64,000 nt of DNA from Paraphysomonas bandaiensis (GCA_965644295.1 CBFFRP010000271.1:62001-126000), one strand, 5' to 3'; numbered from the stretch's first letter, positions 35,086 to 47,965 are shown. Notes: a model not told the origin generated them from the letters alone. A program made the numbers and translations.

Positions 35086-35189
35086 ATACTATTACCATAT
35101 ATTAGTATGACTAATCAGTAAGTAAATACATCCGTAGTTTTTAGTAGTACTTGTCATTATAAGGTCTAAGGTCACTTGATAATCAAACC

Positions 35190-35985
35190 CAGGGCTAGGA
35201 AACAATATATTGAATTGCAATACATTGTACAATATATTGCAATATATTGTAAAATATATTGATTGGTCGACCGGCCAAAAATCCCATCAATATTGACTGT
35301 TAAAGTATCTCACAATATATTGCAATATATTGCAATTAATATTATGATAGTCATATAAGAGAAGATTCCCAACTGTAGCGTGCAAAATGGATATAAATAA
35401 CAGAGAAATTGATTACAACTTTACAGAGGATGATGAAGCTGATGTTGACTATGCGACTAAAAATCTTCAGTCAGCTCAAAAAATTAAGAAACGTACTGAT
35501 CCACGAGTCATTAACGGTTACCAGGCCCTGGTATGTACTTCCAATACATGGGAGCGTCTGTTCAGCGCAGCTAAACATATTATATCAGTGTTTCGCTAAC
35601 GTATCCATCCTACTTAATATGTTGTTGTTTCTGAAAGCAATTCGACAGTTGTGGCCGAATACTAGCATATTTCAATATATTTTGTGGATGTATATGGCGA
35701 TGTTGACGTCACCGCTGATGGCTCAGAGGATGAGAACTAGGTGGATTTTTATTAGCTATAAGCAGTAGTTGGTTTGCTTGTCATGTGATCTTAATGACTA
35801 ATACTAAAAATGGAATCTACGGATGTGTTTACTTACTGATTACTCATACTAATTTATTGCAATACATTGACAATATATTGCAATATATTGTAATTGTATT
35901 GTTGAGCCTGTTTAAAATCTCCATCAATAGTATTGATGGAACGCTCTCTAACAATAGTATTGCAATATATTGTTTCCTAGCCCTG
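35190..35985 (+). mobile_element. Non-autonomous hAT element (hAT-2), 796 bp
   Basis: Perfect inverted ends (CAGGGCTAGGAAACAA... and the complement ending TTGTTTCCTAGCCCTG) flanked by an exact 8-bp duplication ATCAAACC (35182-35189 and 35986-35993). Subterminal DNA is full of GCAATATATTG words. The interior holds a transposase C-terminal remnant. It is distinct from the CAGGGCCTGG family at 10-13 kb. Confidence 0.9.
35387..35768 (+). pseudogene. hAT transposase C-terminal remnant
   Basis: The frame from ATG at 35387 contains WERLFSAAKHI, the hATC dimerisation signature. After a frameshift near 35595 the other frame supplies LLNMLLFLKAIRQLW. Only this C-terminal part of a transposase remains. 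Confidence 0.75.
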
Positions 35986-35993
35986 ATCAAACC

Positions 35994-36590
35994 CATTACT
36001 CTTAACTAATTAAAGTTTTCTCATACTCATCCTCTGAGTCATTTGTATAGTTACGATTTGTAGTCTGTTATTTCACCTAATTTGTAATTTAGGTGGCACC
36101 ACACATCACACTATCTATTATGAGCGATATTATCTAGTTAGTTATTGACACTACTCAACGAGAAAATACTGGAGCTGAACTGCTAACTAGGACAGATATT
36201 ACGATGTGCAAGTGAGATATACATCGGCCAACATAATCAAGCACGAATACTGTAAAACACATTGAAGTGATTTGCATTGTTAGCAGATTATCAAGCACAC
36301 GTTACACATAATGCCCAATATAGTACGCTGCGCTTCAGTATCTTTTCTCAACACGATTGTAAGGTGAACGCACCAAAACAAGTAATGAACACCACAACGA
36401 CACAAAAACAGCTCACATATCATGTTTCTGTTACGTATGTGGAAGTGATGGTGCGAAGTGGTGATAATATAGTAGCTTCGAAAAGTGGAAGCCAGAGTAA
36501 GACATCCATCTCTCATCAGTATCCTTCCTGCTCTTCCCCTCCTGCTGTCAACCCCTGTATTACGACCAGTATATATATGAAATAAGTAAG
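35994..36590. other. Intergenic, nothing recognised
   Basis: No motif supports the 102-aa frame at 36277-36585. Confidence 0.35.
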
Positions 36591-38022
36591 TCAGACGAGA
36601 GTATCACATACATTTCCGCCGTGATATCCACCTGCCGCAAAGTTGCCGTTCTGTCCAGATGGGTAGTGGTGGGCCTAAAGGAAATACGGTATCAGAGATA
36701 TAGAGAGGGATTAACTCAACTACCAGGGAGACAACTGGTTGCGTGGGGTTGCGGGCCTTGTATTTCGTGTAATTGTTTCCTAGACCGAACAATTCTCCGC
36801 GGAACCTAAACGACAGCAGCGATAAGCAAAGCATCCCGGATAATATGCACATGTACCAAGTACACTATATCCTTCTAACAACAAAGTACGTACCTTTTTT
36901 CATCCCAGTTTTCACCCATGTGCTTCTGCACAAATGAGAAAAAGGTACTGGCAGTTAGCAAGGAGTCGCTACCAGCCTGATGCATCGGGCCTAATCTCTC
37001 CACCTGAAAAGGACATGTTCACACATGGAGTATACGCAGTTGAAGCACACGAATACAATAAAAACCAATTCCAGATAACATGTAACTAAACCATGTACCT
37101 GTAGCCCTTCGGCAAGAGCATTGAGCCCGCCATGCATACCCTCCACGGCAGTCATCATAAACTAAATGAGACCAGTCAGTTTGTACAAGAAATATATATA
37201 AAAGCAACGTATAAACGAGATCGGCTAGCACCTTGATGTCGTATATACACGGGAAGTATATGTACAGTAGCTCAATAAAGGCAGTTTCATCAGTGGGCAG
37301 ATCCTCGCAGGTGAGGGTCTTAAGGAGGTAACCGAAATCGTATCCCGAATGAAAGGATACCCACTTTACATCTTCGGTAAGGATAAGGCCAGACATCATC
37401 ATCAACTCGCCAAAGCGCGCTACATCAATGCCACATTCGGCGAATTTTTGGAAATCAATTCCGGAGGCTTTGAGGAGATCAATACTGTCTTGTGCAAACA
37501 TGTCGTCCCTGAAAGAAACAGAGCTTATATAATACGCAAAGAATAAACCAGAATTCACGTACGCTAAGGAAAATTTAAAGTTGAATTGCCAGCAAGAACA
37601 CCCAGGAGCAAAATTTCCTTTCTCGTCGGTGAAGGACAGACCAAGCTGGATTAATTTAAGCATGTCCACATTACACCGCAATGTCTACACATAATTTGTC
37701 AACCCCATTTTAGATCAAATACAGATTTAAAACCTGATACTGATAATCGTTAGCACCAAATTCACATATTGGCCGTGCGACAACGCCTGGAAACTCAGTG
37801 TCCTACAAAAGTAGAGTGTGAGACTAACAGCTCAACATGACTGCATATAACGTATCATACCATAGCGACATAAGGGTAATCCTCAATTATATTACGAATA
37901 TTTTCCATTTCTTCTTCTAGATTAGAAGCCCATACGTCGCGTATTTCAACGCTATGGCCATCTGCTGCGACAAAATGACCCAAGGCATCTACTGCCGGAG
38001 CTTCAGTCTTATCTTCTGTCAT
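36591..38022 (-). CDS. CAF1: CCR4-NOT deadenylase subunit CAF1 (CNOT7/8, POP2 family), 8 exons
   Basis: Exons 38022-37861, 37802-37734, 37684-37563, 37508-37232, 37161-37099, 37003-36894, 36805-36736 and 36674-36591 join in phase through seven GT-AG introns of 49-95 nt, giving 318 aa. The spliced protein has the DEDD nuclease residues: DTEFPG (D55, E57), FHSGYDFGYL (D175) and HQAGSDSLL (H239, D244). RCNVDMLKLIQLGL and CSCWQFNFKF are family blocks. CAF1 shortens mRNA poly(A) tails as part of CCR4-NOT. A glycine/histidine-rich tail (last exon) extends past the usual core. It is divergent from the WW-MyTH4-FERM gene about 520 bp away. Confidence 0.95.
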
Positions 38023-38541
38023 TACTCACGCATACCAAATGAAATAATGCTACGAGGGCTATAATCTATTAATTACAGGGAATTAAATGATTCCTTTCAC
38101 TTCAATTAACTACTTCTACACTGCACAGTGTTTGTTGATATGCGTCTTGTGGAAAGGGCTTCCTATAGGGTTGTTTGTAGTATAATTCCCGGGTATTTAC
38201 TATACACAGAGCCACACCAACACACATAAAGCAGAACATATATTTTTTCAAAACTGAAATCTGTGTTATCCATTAAAGATTCCACATCCCCAACAAACAG
38301 GAGGAGCAGCAGCTAGTACATTTTTTTTTTTGGCGGAAAAAAATAAAAAATGCTTGTATTTACATAAATTAGTTGACAACTGTATCCTTCCACTGTAGTG
38401 TGCTGTGTATATATATAGAGAGAGAGACGGATGTGTGCTTCCATAACGATCATATTGTACTAACACTATCTGTCGAATAGTCTTTCTTCGACATATATAT
38501 ATATATATCTGCATAGTATTTCTGAGTATTTCTTTCTTAAT
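38023..38541. promoter_or_regulatory. Divergent intergenic region between CAF1 and WW-MyTH4-FERM genes
   Basis: 519-bp AT-rich spacer with poly-T/poly-A and TA/GA repeat tracts near 38405-38515. It probably holds both promoters; no specific sites recognised. Confidence 0.35.
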
Positions 38542-41500
38542 ATGACTAGTATTGGAGGGGATTGGGTGTCAAATATTGACCCAAGCAGCGGGTGTCCTTA
38601 TTATACAAATACTGTGACGGGAGAGACCTCATGGGACTACCCAACTGAACTAGGTGGTAATGTCTCTCAGGGAGGGCAATGGATTGAAACATATGATGAG
38701 TCATCTGGATCATATTATTATCTTAATGATGTAACGGGAGAATCGACATGGGAGAAGCCGGAGAATTATGTACCAGCTAGCGGCGCTGGTGTGGATAATG
38801 CTGAGGCAGAGGAAAATCCCGCTAATTGGACATCTGGTGTAGATAATGGCAACACATGGTATTATAATAATATAACGGGAACCACTCTGTGGGAGCGACC
38901 TGCTTGTCTTGGCCCTGTGGAAGCCACTGAGCCTCCTGCCCCAGTGGCTGAAGTCGAGGAACCCGCTGAGGTCACTCCTGTCCCTGCTGTGAAGAGAGCG
39001 TCGGTATTGCCTCCGCCCGCCATAAAATCAAGCTCAGCAACAACATCTTCCACGGCGGCCACAACTGAAGATAGGCCAAAATCTATCAAGCGCGCATCAT
39101 TTCAACCACCTCCTGTTCTCCCTAAGGCTGCCACGGAGAAGACCCCTATTGTTCTTCCTACAGTGAATGTGCAGCAACGGCAGGCTGAGCTTGCAGCTAT
39201 CCCGGAAGAATCCTCTTTGCGATCATCCATAGGGATAAGTGAAAATGAAGCTTCAGCGATAGGTAGTGTTAGTGATATGAAGAGCAAGCTGGGCGCTGTG
39301 CCAATGCGCATGCCAGGACAGCCGGTACCCCCTGGTGATGGTACAGGTGTGTAATATATTAATATTCTTGAAACTGGAATTAACACAGTTGGTGCTAATT
39401 TCATGTATTAAAGTAAATTGTTATATATTTGATACACCTATTATTGAAAAAGTCTAATGATATGTGATATAATAATTTAGACACTCCTGTCAATGCAGCA
39501 GATACTCCTCCCCCTCCGCCAGCTCCCCCTGTAGCGGATCCTGCACCATCTGTCAGTTCATCAGGAACTGCTCCCCCCCCTGTCGATCCCCCAAAGCCCA
39601 CCTCCAGGAAGAGTAAACAGCAGTCCTTCGCTGCACTACGTGCCCTTGAGAGTGTTGACGAAGAGAGTGAGACTACTACAACCGGTACTATATTTTTTTT
39701 TGCTGATGGATTGATTCAGTTCTTTGTCATGAATGTTTTGCGCAGGTGGTGATGCAAGTATGATCGAAAAACCATCGATGGCTGTTGCCAATGAGTATGT
39801 TACGAATAGCAGTGTGACTTCAGTTCTTACAGAACGTAGCATTCATCGTCTTATATCTAAAGACGATAAGACCACTGAGGAATTGATTGCTCAGGTAAGA
39901 ATAGAATATGCAAGTTGGTGTTACTATAGAATACCCCAAGGGCGTTTGTCGTCACAATGTGTATATATGAATGACTTGCTTGTAGGTTGCTGGTTTAACG
40001 CTCGAGCAGTATGGCGAAAAGTTTTTCAATTTTGACCGAAAAGGAGTCTTCAAGAGTCGCACCACAATCGACAAGCTCCTTAGCTGGAAGAGCGAACTCA
40101 TAAAGACCTCCCTACGAGTCCTTTCCTCGGAGATGGTCACTGGTAAACAGATTATATCTTGCATATGTTAATTTCATGCTATAAACATGATTCTTATATG
40201 TGTGCGTATAGAGGCCGTGCAACTCTTTAGGAACGTTACGGGGTATATGGGAGATCGAAACAGGTATACATATATGATGTGGAGAGCACATTCCGTAGTG
40301 CATACCTTATATATGGTTTTAATCAGTGTATCTGTATATTTGTAGCGCTAAAGCTCCCACTGACCACGCCTTTAAAATCTTGAACCACATGATGCTCGCC
40401 CCAGAGGAGCTCCGAGATGAGCTCTTCTGTCAGCTGTGCAAGCAAACGAACAACAACCCCGACCCAGTGTCCTGTGAGAAAGGATGGCAACTGATGATGA
40501 TATGTCTGGCTATTTTCCCCCCAAGTTCAGACTTGATGCCCCATCTGATGGCGTATTGTGCTTCAAAATTGCACAGCGATGTTCCCAATGTGGGTAACTT
40601 TGCAGAGATATGCTTACACAGGTGACTGCACTGTATACCTGTGAATCACGTTGCAACCCTGACCATTTTTCCTGCTTCCAGAATTCCAAAGATATGCCGC
40701 CTTGGGCCTCGACGTGAACTACCGACTAAAATTGAATTGGAGGCCATGAAGCGTGGTGGAACAGTGTGTGTCCGAGTATTTTTTCTGGACGATAAATACT
40801 GTATCCTCCGAGCTGATTCGTGGACTACCGCACGAGAGACGGAAGACACTCTCGCGAAGATATTGAACATAGCCAACGATAAACCGTTCTCATTGTTTGA
40901 GGTTAGCACTGGAGAGGAAGAGAGAGTCCTTGACCCTGATGAAAGAATTCTTGATTTGGTGTCATTTTGGCAAAGAACCGAACTAGAGGATATCGCGAAA
41001 GTCGGAAAAAGTGAGGCGTTGTTCTGCGGCCGTGTAATATGCTAACCCGTACCATTGCTTTCAGGTGCTACTATTGAGGAATTCAAGTTCCAATATAAGG
41101 TGGGCTTATTTTATGACGTGGAGGATAGTGATACTTCAGCCATTGAGCTAATGTATGTACAAGCCACACATGATGTCGTGGATTCACGCTACCCCTGCTC
41201 TGAGCAAGATGCCATTACCCTGGCGGCGCTGCAAATGCAGGAAGCATTCGGGGACTTCCCCTCGAGTGGGGAGTGTTCTTTCTTAAAAGGGAAGTTGGGT
41301 CTGTACCTCTCATCGCGTCTAATTGAGCAGTTCCCTGCCGCAGAACTTGAGGAGAAGGTATACAAGCTATACAAGAAATTAACTGGGTACTCTCAGATGG
41401 AGGCTAGACTCAGTTACCTAGATTACGTAAAGAGCTGGAAGATATACGGTTCGACGTACTTCTTCGCTGAACCGCAAAATAATAAAGATTTACCCCGGGA

Positions 41501-41729
41501 GTGTGTACTGGCAATAAATAACAAGGGAATTCTTGTTGTGGATCCTAACTCAAAAGAGTTTCTCGCAGAATATGATTATTCGAATGTGGTCACGTGGGGC
41601 CACTCGGCGAACTCATTTGTCGTAGTAACAGGATCGACAAATAGGCAGATTAAAATGTATTTCAAGACTGACCAAGGAAAAGAGATCAACAATATGGTTC
41701 GGTGTTATGTTGAAAATCGTATGGCATAG
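38542..41729 (+). CDS. WW-MyTH4-FERM protein without a motor domain, 8 exons
   Basis: Exons 38542-39346, 39481-39684, 39746-39894, 39986-40142, 40212-40263, 40346-40621, 40682-41010 and 41065-41729 join in phase through seven introns of 54-134 nt, giving 878 aa. Three WW domains (residues about 7-37, 45-75, 92-119) each have W...YY(T/L/N)N...W-x-x-P. A Pro-rich linker with PPPPPAPP follows. A MyTH4 domain follows (KAPTDHAFKILNHMMLAP; DELFCQLCKQTNNNP; GWQLMMICLAIFPPS). The C-terminus is a FERM with F1 (VRVFFLDDKYCILR), F2 and F3 lobes. MyTH4-FERM tails of myosins and kinesins bind microtubules and cargo; this protein has no motor. It is probably a cytoskeletal adaptor with Pro-rich ligand binding. 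Confidence 0.93.
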
Positions 41730-42600
41730 TGCGCTGTTTGAGATAATGTTTATCGTTAAGGGGTTATGAGGAAGTATTGCCCCAGTCTCGAGTGAAGTTT
41801 GTTGGTGCGTGTATATCTAAATGAGCTCATACTTCTGGGCATGCGATGTGTTCATTAGATTTCATCCTTTGGATTCAAGTGCCCAATTCTGTGTATGACA
41901 TAATAATACAATGTTGTTTTGAGTCTCAGCTTAATATATCATGAAGATTCTGTCCTACGTTGTACATTGATATGTGTGCAACGTATATATAAATTATATC
42001 GCTTAGTCATAAATATTCCATCATTTATAGGTAGATAAACTTCTTATTATATTAGTCTTCTGTCCCAAGAATCTTACTCACATCGCGTACACAAAGTATA
42101 TATTTAATCGATAAGCGATATGAGCGATAATCTGGTACCAGCTGCGAACTCTGAATAATGCCCGAAAGCTCCATTTATAAAACAAGATACCAGGTGGGCT
42201 CCACATTTGCCATGAGTGACTGCTACTTGCTTCTATCTTATCATTTGCGATTATGCGAGTTTGATTCCGACGTGTTAAGTCTAAAGTCTAATACCAAGTG
42301 AAATGGTGCACACGAAGCTCATTAAATTACGGGAGGAATCGAAATTGTTTCACCTAGTGTCCTTACATTAATTACAGAAGGAAGGTGATCACCTGCTTGA
42401 CTTCCACGACGTTTGCATATTGTTTGACAAACTCATCATAAGGCCCCCGATTGTCGAGCGTCATGTGGGCAACAATGCTGCTATATTATTCATAACGCTG
42501 CTTTCGGAAAGGCAGTCGTGAAGATTCAATGCGGCAATGAAGCCATTTTGCTTCGGACGGAAAAGGATCAAATTAATATTGTTTTGCTCGATGAGGATGA
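41730..42600. other. Intergenic, nothing recognised
   Basis: Downstream of the FERM gene; no supported frames or repeats. Confidence 0.35.
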
Positions 42601-42689
42601 ATAAGATGATGACAGCAAGAGTTAAATTCAGAATGACGACGCAGAGTAACGTTTGATGGTAGCAGACAGTGGAAGCAAGCACGTCTTAA

Positions 42690-43395
42690 CCGCAGCATGA
42701 AGCACATGCATGCCACAACCCTCAACAGAGTCGGACTCGCACCTTTTCGTGGTGTTCTGGGGGATAAGTACTGGAGAGATTCTCTCTGGGAAACTAACGT
42801 GAGCCGCAAACATACTCATCAGATATTCTCTACCCACACATAGCCGAATGCTAGTGACTTAAGCAGGCAGCTCAATACCCCGGTTACCCTTCAGGTGGGC
42901 CCATTCCCGGATGCCTGTTTTTTCGTCAAGGCCCATTCCCGGATGCCTGTATTTTTGCCAAGACCCAAAGATTTCTACGCAAGTGCCACTTATTGGTGTC
43001 CCTTGTACCACACAAGCATTCGGCTATGAGTGGGCAGAAGAATATCTGCTGACTATGTTTGCGGCTCACGTTAGTTTCCCAGAGAGAATCTCTCCGGTAC
43101 TTTTCCCCCAGAACACCACGAAAAGGTGCGAGTCCGACTTTGTTGAGGGTCACTTGTGTATAAGTCGTCTTTGAGCCTTGACGAATTTTACAAGCATCCG
43201 GGAATCGGCCCACCTCAAGGGCATCCGGGATATTGGGCTGCAGGCTGGTGAAGTCAAGTATCCGGGCTGTTACCTTCAGGACAAAGAGTGAAAGTGGTTG
43301 CATCTTGGTGCATGCTGTGACGCACAAGCAGTTTTGTAGTAAATAACAGAGCAAAGTACTGACTCTTAACGGCTATTGCTAATAATAAGACATTC
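42690..43395. repeat. Repeat R3, head-to-head copies forming an imperfect palindrome
   Basis: Minus-oriented right part at about 42720-42860 is followed by plus-oriented right part at about 42890-43155 and then a minus-oriented left part (about 43160-43395). GGGAAACTAACGTGAGCCGC (about 42788) and its complement (about 43064) sit as two arms about 250 bp apart. It looks like a foldback arrangement or nested insertion. Confidence 0.7.
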
Positions 43396-43599
43396 ACTAC
43401 TTACAAAATCAAGCGCAAACTCGATATTGCTTGTGAGGTGTGTAAAATACATTTATTTATAGCTCTCTACATATTTATCTTAACTATGTCCTGATGTGAA
43501 GCACATGTCGAGCTTCATCAGGCCTGCATAGAAACGGCCGGCCTTGCAATGCAGCGAAGACCCTCATCAACGATGAAACTGCCAATGTCAAGGCCCTTA

Positions 43600-44480
43600 T
43601 AGGAAGTAGTGAATGTCTGACTATTAGCAATATTATTAATAGGCGTGTAAACTTTAGAGATAATTATGTAGCAAAACAATTTAACTAACTACTACGCTCA
43701 ACTCTGACATTCAACTATTTTGCGCTACGAAAGATTCTTGTGCGTCACCGTAAGCACCAAGATGCAACCACTTTCACTCTTTGTCCTGAAGAAGGGAACT
43801 ATCACGCTTGACTTCATCAGGCAGCCCAATACCCCGGGTGTCTGTTAATTCTGACTAGTGTCGTTTCTGTACCACACAAGCATTTGGCTATTTTCTGACA
43901 AGGGGAATATACTATAAACACCTAAAAAGTCGGTGAGATTGTGAAACCTGGTGAAGTGATTTCATCAGGTTTCATAATAATATATGGAAAAGTGCCCTCA
44001 ATAAAGTCGGACTCGCACCTTTTCGTGGTGTTTTGGGGGATAGGTACCGGAGAGATTCTCTCTGGGAAACTAACGTGAGCCGCAAACATAGTCAGCAGAT
44101 ATTCTTCTGCCCACTCATAGCCGAATGTTTGTGTGGTACAAGGGACACCAATAAGTGGCACTTGTGTAGACGTCTTTGGGCCCTGACGAATAAACAGGCA
44201 TCCGGAAATGGGCCCACCTGAAGGGTAACCGGGGTATTGGGCTGCCTGCTGAAGTCAAGCATCCAGGATGTTCGCCTTAAGAACTCAGAACGGAAGTGGT
44301 TGCACCTTGGTGCTTGCGGCGACGCACAAGCAGCTTTGGTAGCGTTAAATAGTAGGATAATAGAGTTTGTACTGATTAGTTACAGGTAGAGGTCTAACTA
44401 GTATGTCTAGCATTCATCTAGCTACTAAATTGGTGCAAGTTTTTAACGCCTATTGCTAAATAATAAGACTTTCAATAATA
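43600..44480. repeat. Repeat R3, further copies in both orientations
   Basis: A plus left part at 43605-43870 is followed by a minus copy at about 43985-44480, with both the CCGGAGAGATTCTCTCTGGG block and the GACGCACAAGCAGCTTTG end. Confidence 0.7.
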
Positions 44481-44660
44481 TGGAAAAGTGTTATATAAGT
44501 ACTTATTTGAAGACTATGTTAATGAAAATGACACGCAAAACGACGATGCAATAAATACGAAAATTGAAAAAGCTTGTATATTCTCTTTCATTCTGGTTAC
44601 ACTCGTTCAATAAGTCAAGCAAGATATAACATATAAATGTAAGAAAATAATATTTAATAT

Positions 44661-47482
44661 TTATACAAACATATTTCTCAAGTCATTTTTCCATTTGTAT
44701 CTCAACTTATTTTTGTCAAAATGTCCGGGTTTGATTGCACAAGACTGATATTGTTCAGTTCCAAATTTATCGGCATTGAACTCTAGCCAGGATTGTATCT
44801 GTGCCCATGGAATCATACCATTTGGCTTTTGATACTCCTTTATCAAGGCGAGAAGCGATTTTACTTCGTCATCTGACCATTCTTCATGCCCACGTAAAAC
44901 CTTCTTGCTCGTGCTTCGAGAATACATTGGACTGCTCGTATTGCTAGAAATTTCTTTTGTTGGAGTACACATAGGACTCACAGACACCGCACTATATTCT
45001 TCTAGATTTCTTGCGAATATATTACACTCGTCATCACCATCATCTTTTACACAAAGGGAACCCAATTTTCCGATGACATCCTCCATACTCTCACGTAACT
45101 GCGAGTCATACGGAACATTTTCCTTGTTGTAGAAATAAGCCTTATCAATATTGAGACCATCTCGATCAAATGCTACTCCACTTGAGACATCTATGTCATT
45201 GGATTCCGATTTACATATTAGACTGGTCTGAGAACAGCATCTATCTTTAGATCTACCGGAGACGCTATAATTCAAATTTCTGTCTACTGATGATTCGGGC
45301 GAATTTACAATGGAATCAACAGCTACGAGTTCTGTTTCGTCAGAGCTGTCGTTGAAGAAATCGTGCAAATCCAAAAAGCAAAACGTTGTCGTTGAATCGG
45401 AGTTAATTTCATCACAACTCTGAGCAGTGAATAGTCTTGGGCCACAGTGAATCCCCTGTGTTGATGGAATACTTTCGGTGTTATATTCACAGGGAGGAGT
45501 TATATCGCTTTCCATTTCACTATGACAGATATCTTTTTGATTTTCGGCAGGTGAAGAGTCAGCAGCCTAAGTCAGTGGTTAGCCAAGATTGGTATGATAC
45601 GACAACACACACCTCTACATATTGCTCTGAATGTGGAGAGTACAGTCGAGAGCTATGACACGGAGACAAGTCGACATTGTCCGTTGGATACAAGTCCTAT
45701 ATTAAATGAGAATATCATTCAATATATCTTGAAAGTTACCTTTTCAGCGCTACCACATTCTGCATCATTAGAACAAACTTTCGCATTCATAGTCATTTTT
45801 TGCGCACTTGAGTCTATATTATTAAGTGATTTAATATTGCCAGGTTGCGTTTCAACTGTTGTTTCGTCATTTTTACTGCTGTGATCATGAGAAAACACTG
45901 CTGATGAGGGCACACAATATTCACCACTGTGTTCTGCATTATATCCACTGGAGCACGAAACATTATCCGTATCGTCTTCCTCATCAATAGAATACTCTCG
46001 TTTATTAATCATCTCTGTGGCTTCGCACGCTTGTATCTCATTGGGTCCATTATCGGTTTTGCTGATTGACCTATGTTCACTATTCAGCAACACCGTATCA
46101 TCAACATCCTCGATATGACTGTTATCAATAACACCGATGGCGACGTCATCTACAAGGCTGACATATCTGTCATTGGCGCCGCGTTGATATGACCCCTTTC
46201 CCTCTGCTGCCAATGATTTATTCGAATCGGCAGCAACATAAGTATTTAACTTCTGTAATAGAGTTGTCGCGTAAGGCTCCATGGCTTGGCATATTCGATC
46301 AATATCCCACAGTTCAATGTGGACATTTTGACCTAAAAGCTTATCAGCGGTTTCTTTGGCGTTGCGCGTGTAGGTGCTTGTGGTCATGAAGAACCCCGAG
46401 TGGGATTCCGCATGCCACATTGCCCCTAAGAACTCACGAATCATCACCGCCGACACCTTGCAATTGTATCTTTTGCACTGACCAACAGCTTTCCATGTTG
46501 AGTTATGAACACGACTTCTAAGTATAAAATCTATTCCATTGTCAGCCGCCTTCCCACATTGTGTTGTTTTATACCCCAAGCAATCAAATAAATCGCAGCA
46601 AAATGCTTCAAATGCTCTACCATCACGAGGAAGATTTAAAAGCTTATGTCGTAATATTCCCACATGATCAGATTCATTAAATTTATCCAGAATATTTTCG
46701 CTTACGACAACATCGAAACCACAAGAAGTATCAATCTCTGTTTCAACTGAACGCACCTGTTGTCCGATTGTTACAAGGGAAGCTGAAGGTATTTTGTATG
46801 AATCAGGTTCTATAGAACAAGAAATACTCTCCACTTGTGAAGAGATATTTGCTACACATTCTCGAGACTGTATCAGCTGACGAGATAAAATAGTGTTCTC
46901 ATCTCGCAAGCTCTTGATATTTGATTTCAGTCGGGACACATGCTCTGTTTGCCGCGAACTTGTTTCTGTGATACTGAGTTGAATTTCACGCATTGTTTCG
47001 TCTCTACCTTTTAATTCCAATTGTAATTCATCGATCAACATGTTTAGTCGATGGTTTTCATTCTGAGCACTGTTCTTTTCTTCTGTCACGAGTATCAATC
47101 GACGTTCCAAATCAGCTATCTTAGACTCAAGCATTCGTACCGGAGTATTGATTCTCTCCTTTTCTAGTTCTTGGTTCCGTTTACCAAGTCTGCTGAGATA
47201 TTCCATGTTGTTTGCGGTAGCATCAGTAAAAGTTTTTTGCATTGCACTCAAATTGTCATCTTTTGCCATTAACTCTTGTCTCAGTTGAATACAACACTCC
47301 AACAATCGAGCATTTTCTTTTACAGTAGCTTCATTTTCATTTCGTAGAGCTCGACAAATATTTCCTAATTGAGACAATTTATCTTCACAAGCCATCTTTG
47401 ATTTTATGGCATCGTTGTATGCAATTTCATATGATTCTAAAGCCTTCCACAGAGTAGAGTATTCCATGCCCTTTTCGTGCAT
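44661..47482 (-). CDS. Coiled-coil / Mrr-like nuclease / Myb-SANT protein (3 exons)
   Basis: Exons 47482-45740, 45696-45613 and 45566-44661 join in phase across 43- and 46-nt GT-AG introns, giving 910 aa. Residues about 20-240 are coiled coil. Residues about 284-398 match the Mrr-type restriction endonuclease domain: RAFEAFCCDLF, GYKTTQCG, ADNGIDF (D318), VGQCKRY (Q335, K337) and REFLGAMW. These are the PD-(D/E)xK catalytic positions with the Mrr-typical Q-x-K. After an acidic linker, residues about 835-905 look like a Myb/SANT-type DNA-binding domain (EEWSDDEVKSLLALIKEY...IPWAQIQ...KLRYKWKNDLRNM). The likely role is a DNA-targeted nuclease; the target is unknown. The frame is open upstream to 47520, so a 5' exon is possible (a candidate ends at a CAG/GTACGT site near 47785). 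Confidence 0.85.
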
Positions 47483-47965
47483 CAAGGGTAAGTCATTCAC
47501 TTGAGAATACAAACTTTCCAGCTATAATATGTTGGTTAATATGCAATTAATATCTTCCATTAATATGCTTATAGGGAGGCACATTTTTATACCACTTCAT
47601 TAACGGCTAAAACGGTTGGGTTTCGAGACATGCCATACAAAACAGGGGATTTTTATCACATAAAAAGAGATCCAAGTAAAAACTAGGAAATATACAATAT
47701 TACAGCTGTGCGATGTTGCCGAAATGCGTATTCTGTGAGTGGGTAAAATGCAAGTCTGCCAATCATAGTCGACTGCTGTACGTACCTGTGAAATGGAGTG
47801 TATGAAAGTATCACTAGCATTCCATGGCATTGTTTACAGTTTTCTCTGTCCATTATCTTGTAGTTCATTCCATTTTCTCTCATTATCGTACTGTAAATAC
47901 TTATTTACCTTCTCTTATGCTATCATCTCCTCTCTCTCAATCTCTATAATATTTTCATATTCTTC
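47483..47965. promoter_or_regulatory. Divergent intergenic region, may include a 5' exon of the nuclease gene
   Basis: On the minus strand a short ATG frame (MPWNASDTFIHSISQ, about 47830-47786) ends at CAG/GTACGT. It would join in phase to the TTATAG acceptor at about 47522. This is only a possibility; the intron would be longer than most here. Confidence 0.3.

Noticed and set aside
44661-45515. Myb-like protein as an independent 284-aa gene
   Set aside because: Two consecutive in-phase GT-AG introns connect its frame to the nuclease gene, with 17 extra open codons before its first ATG.
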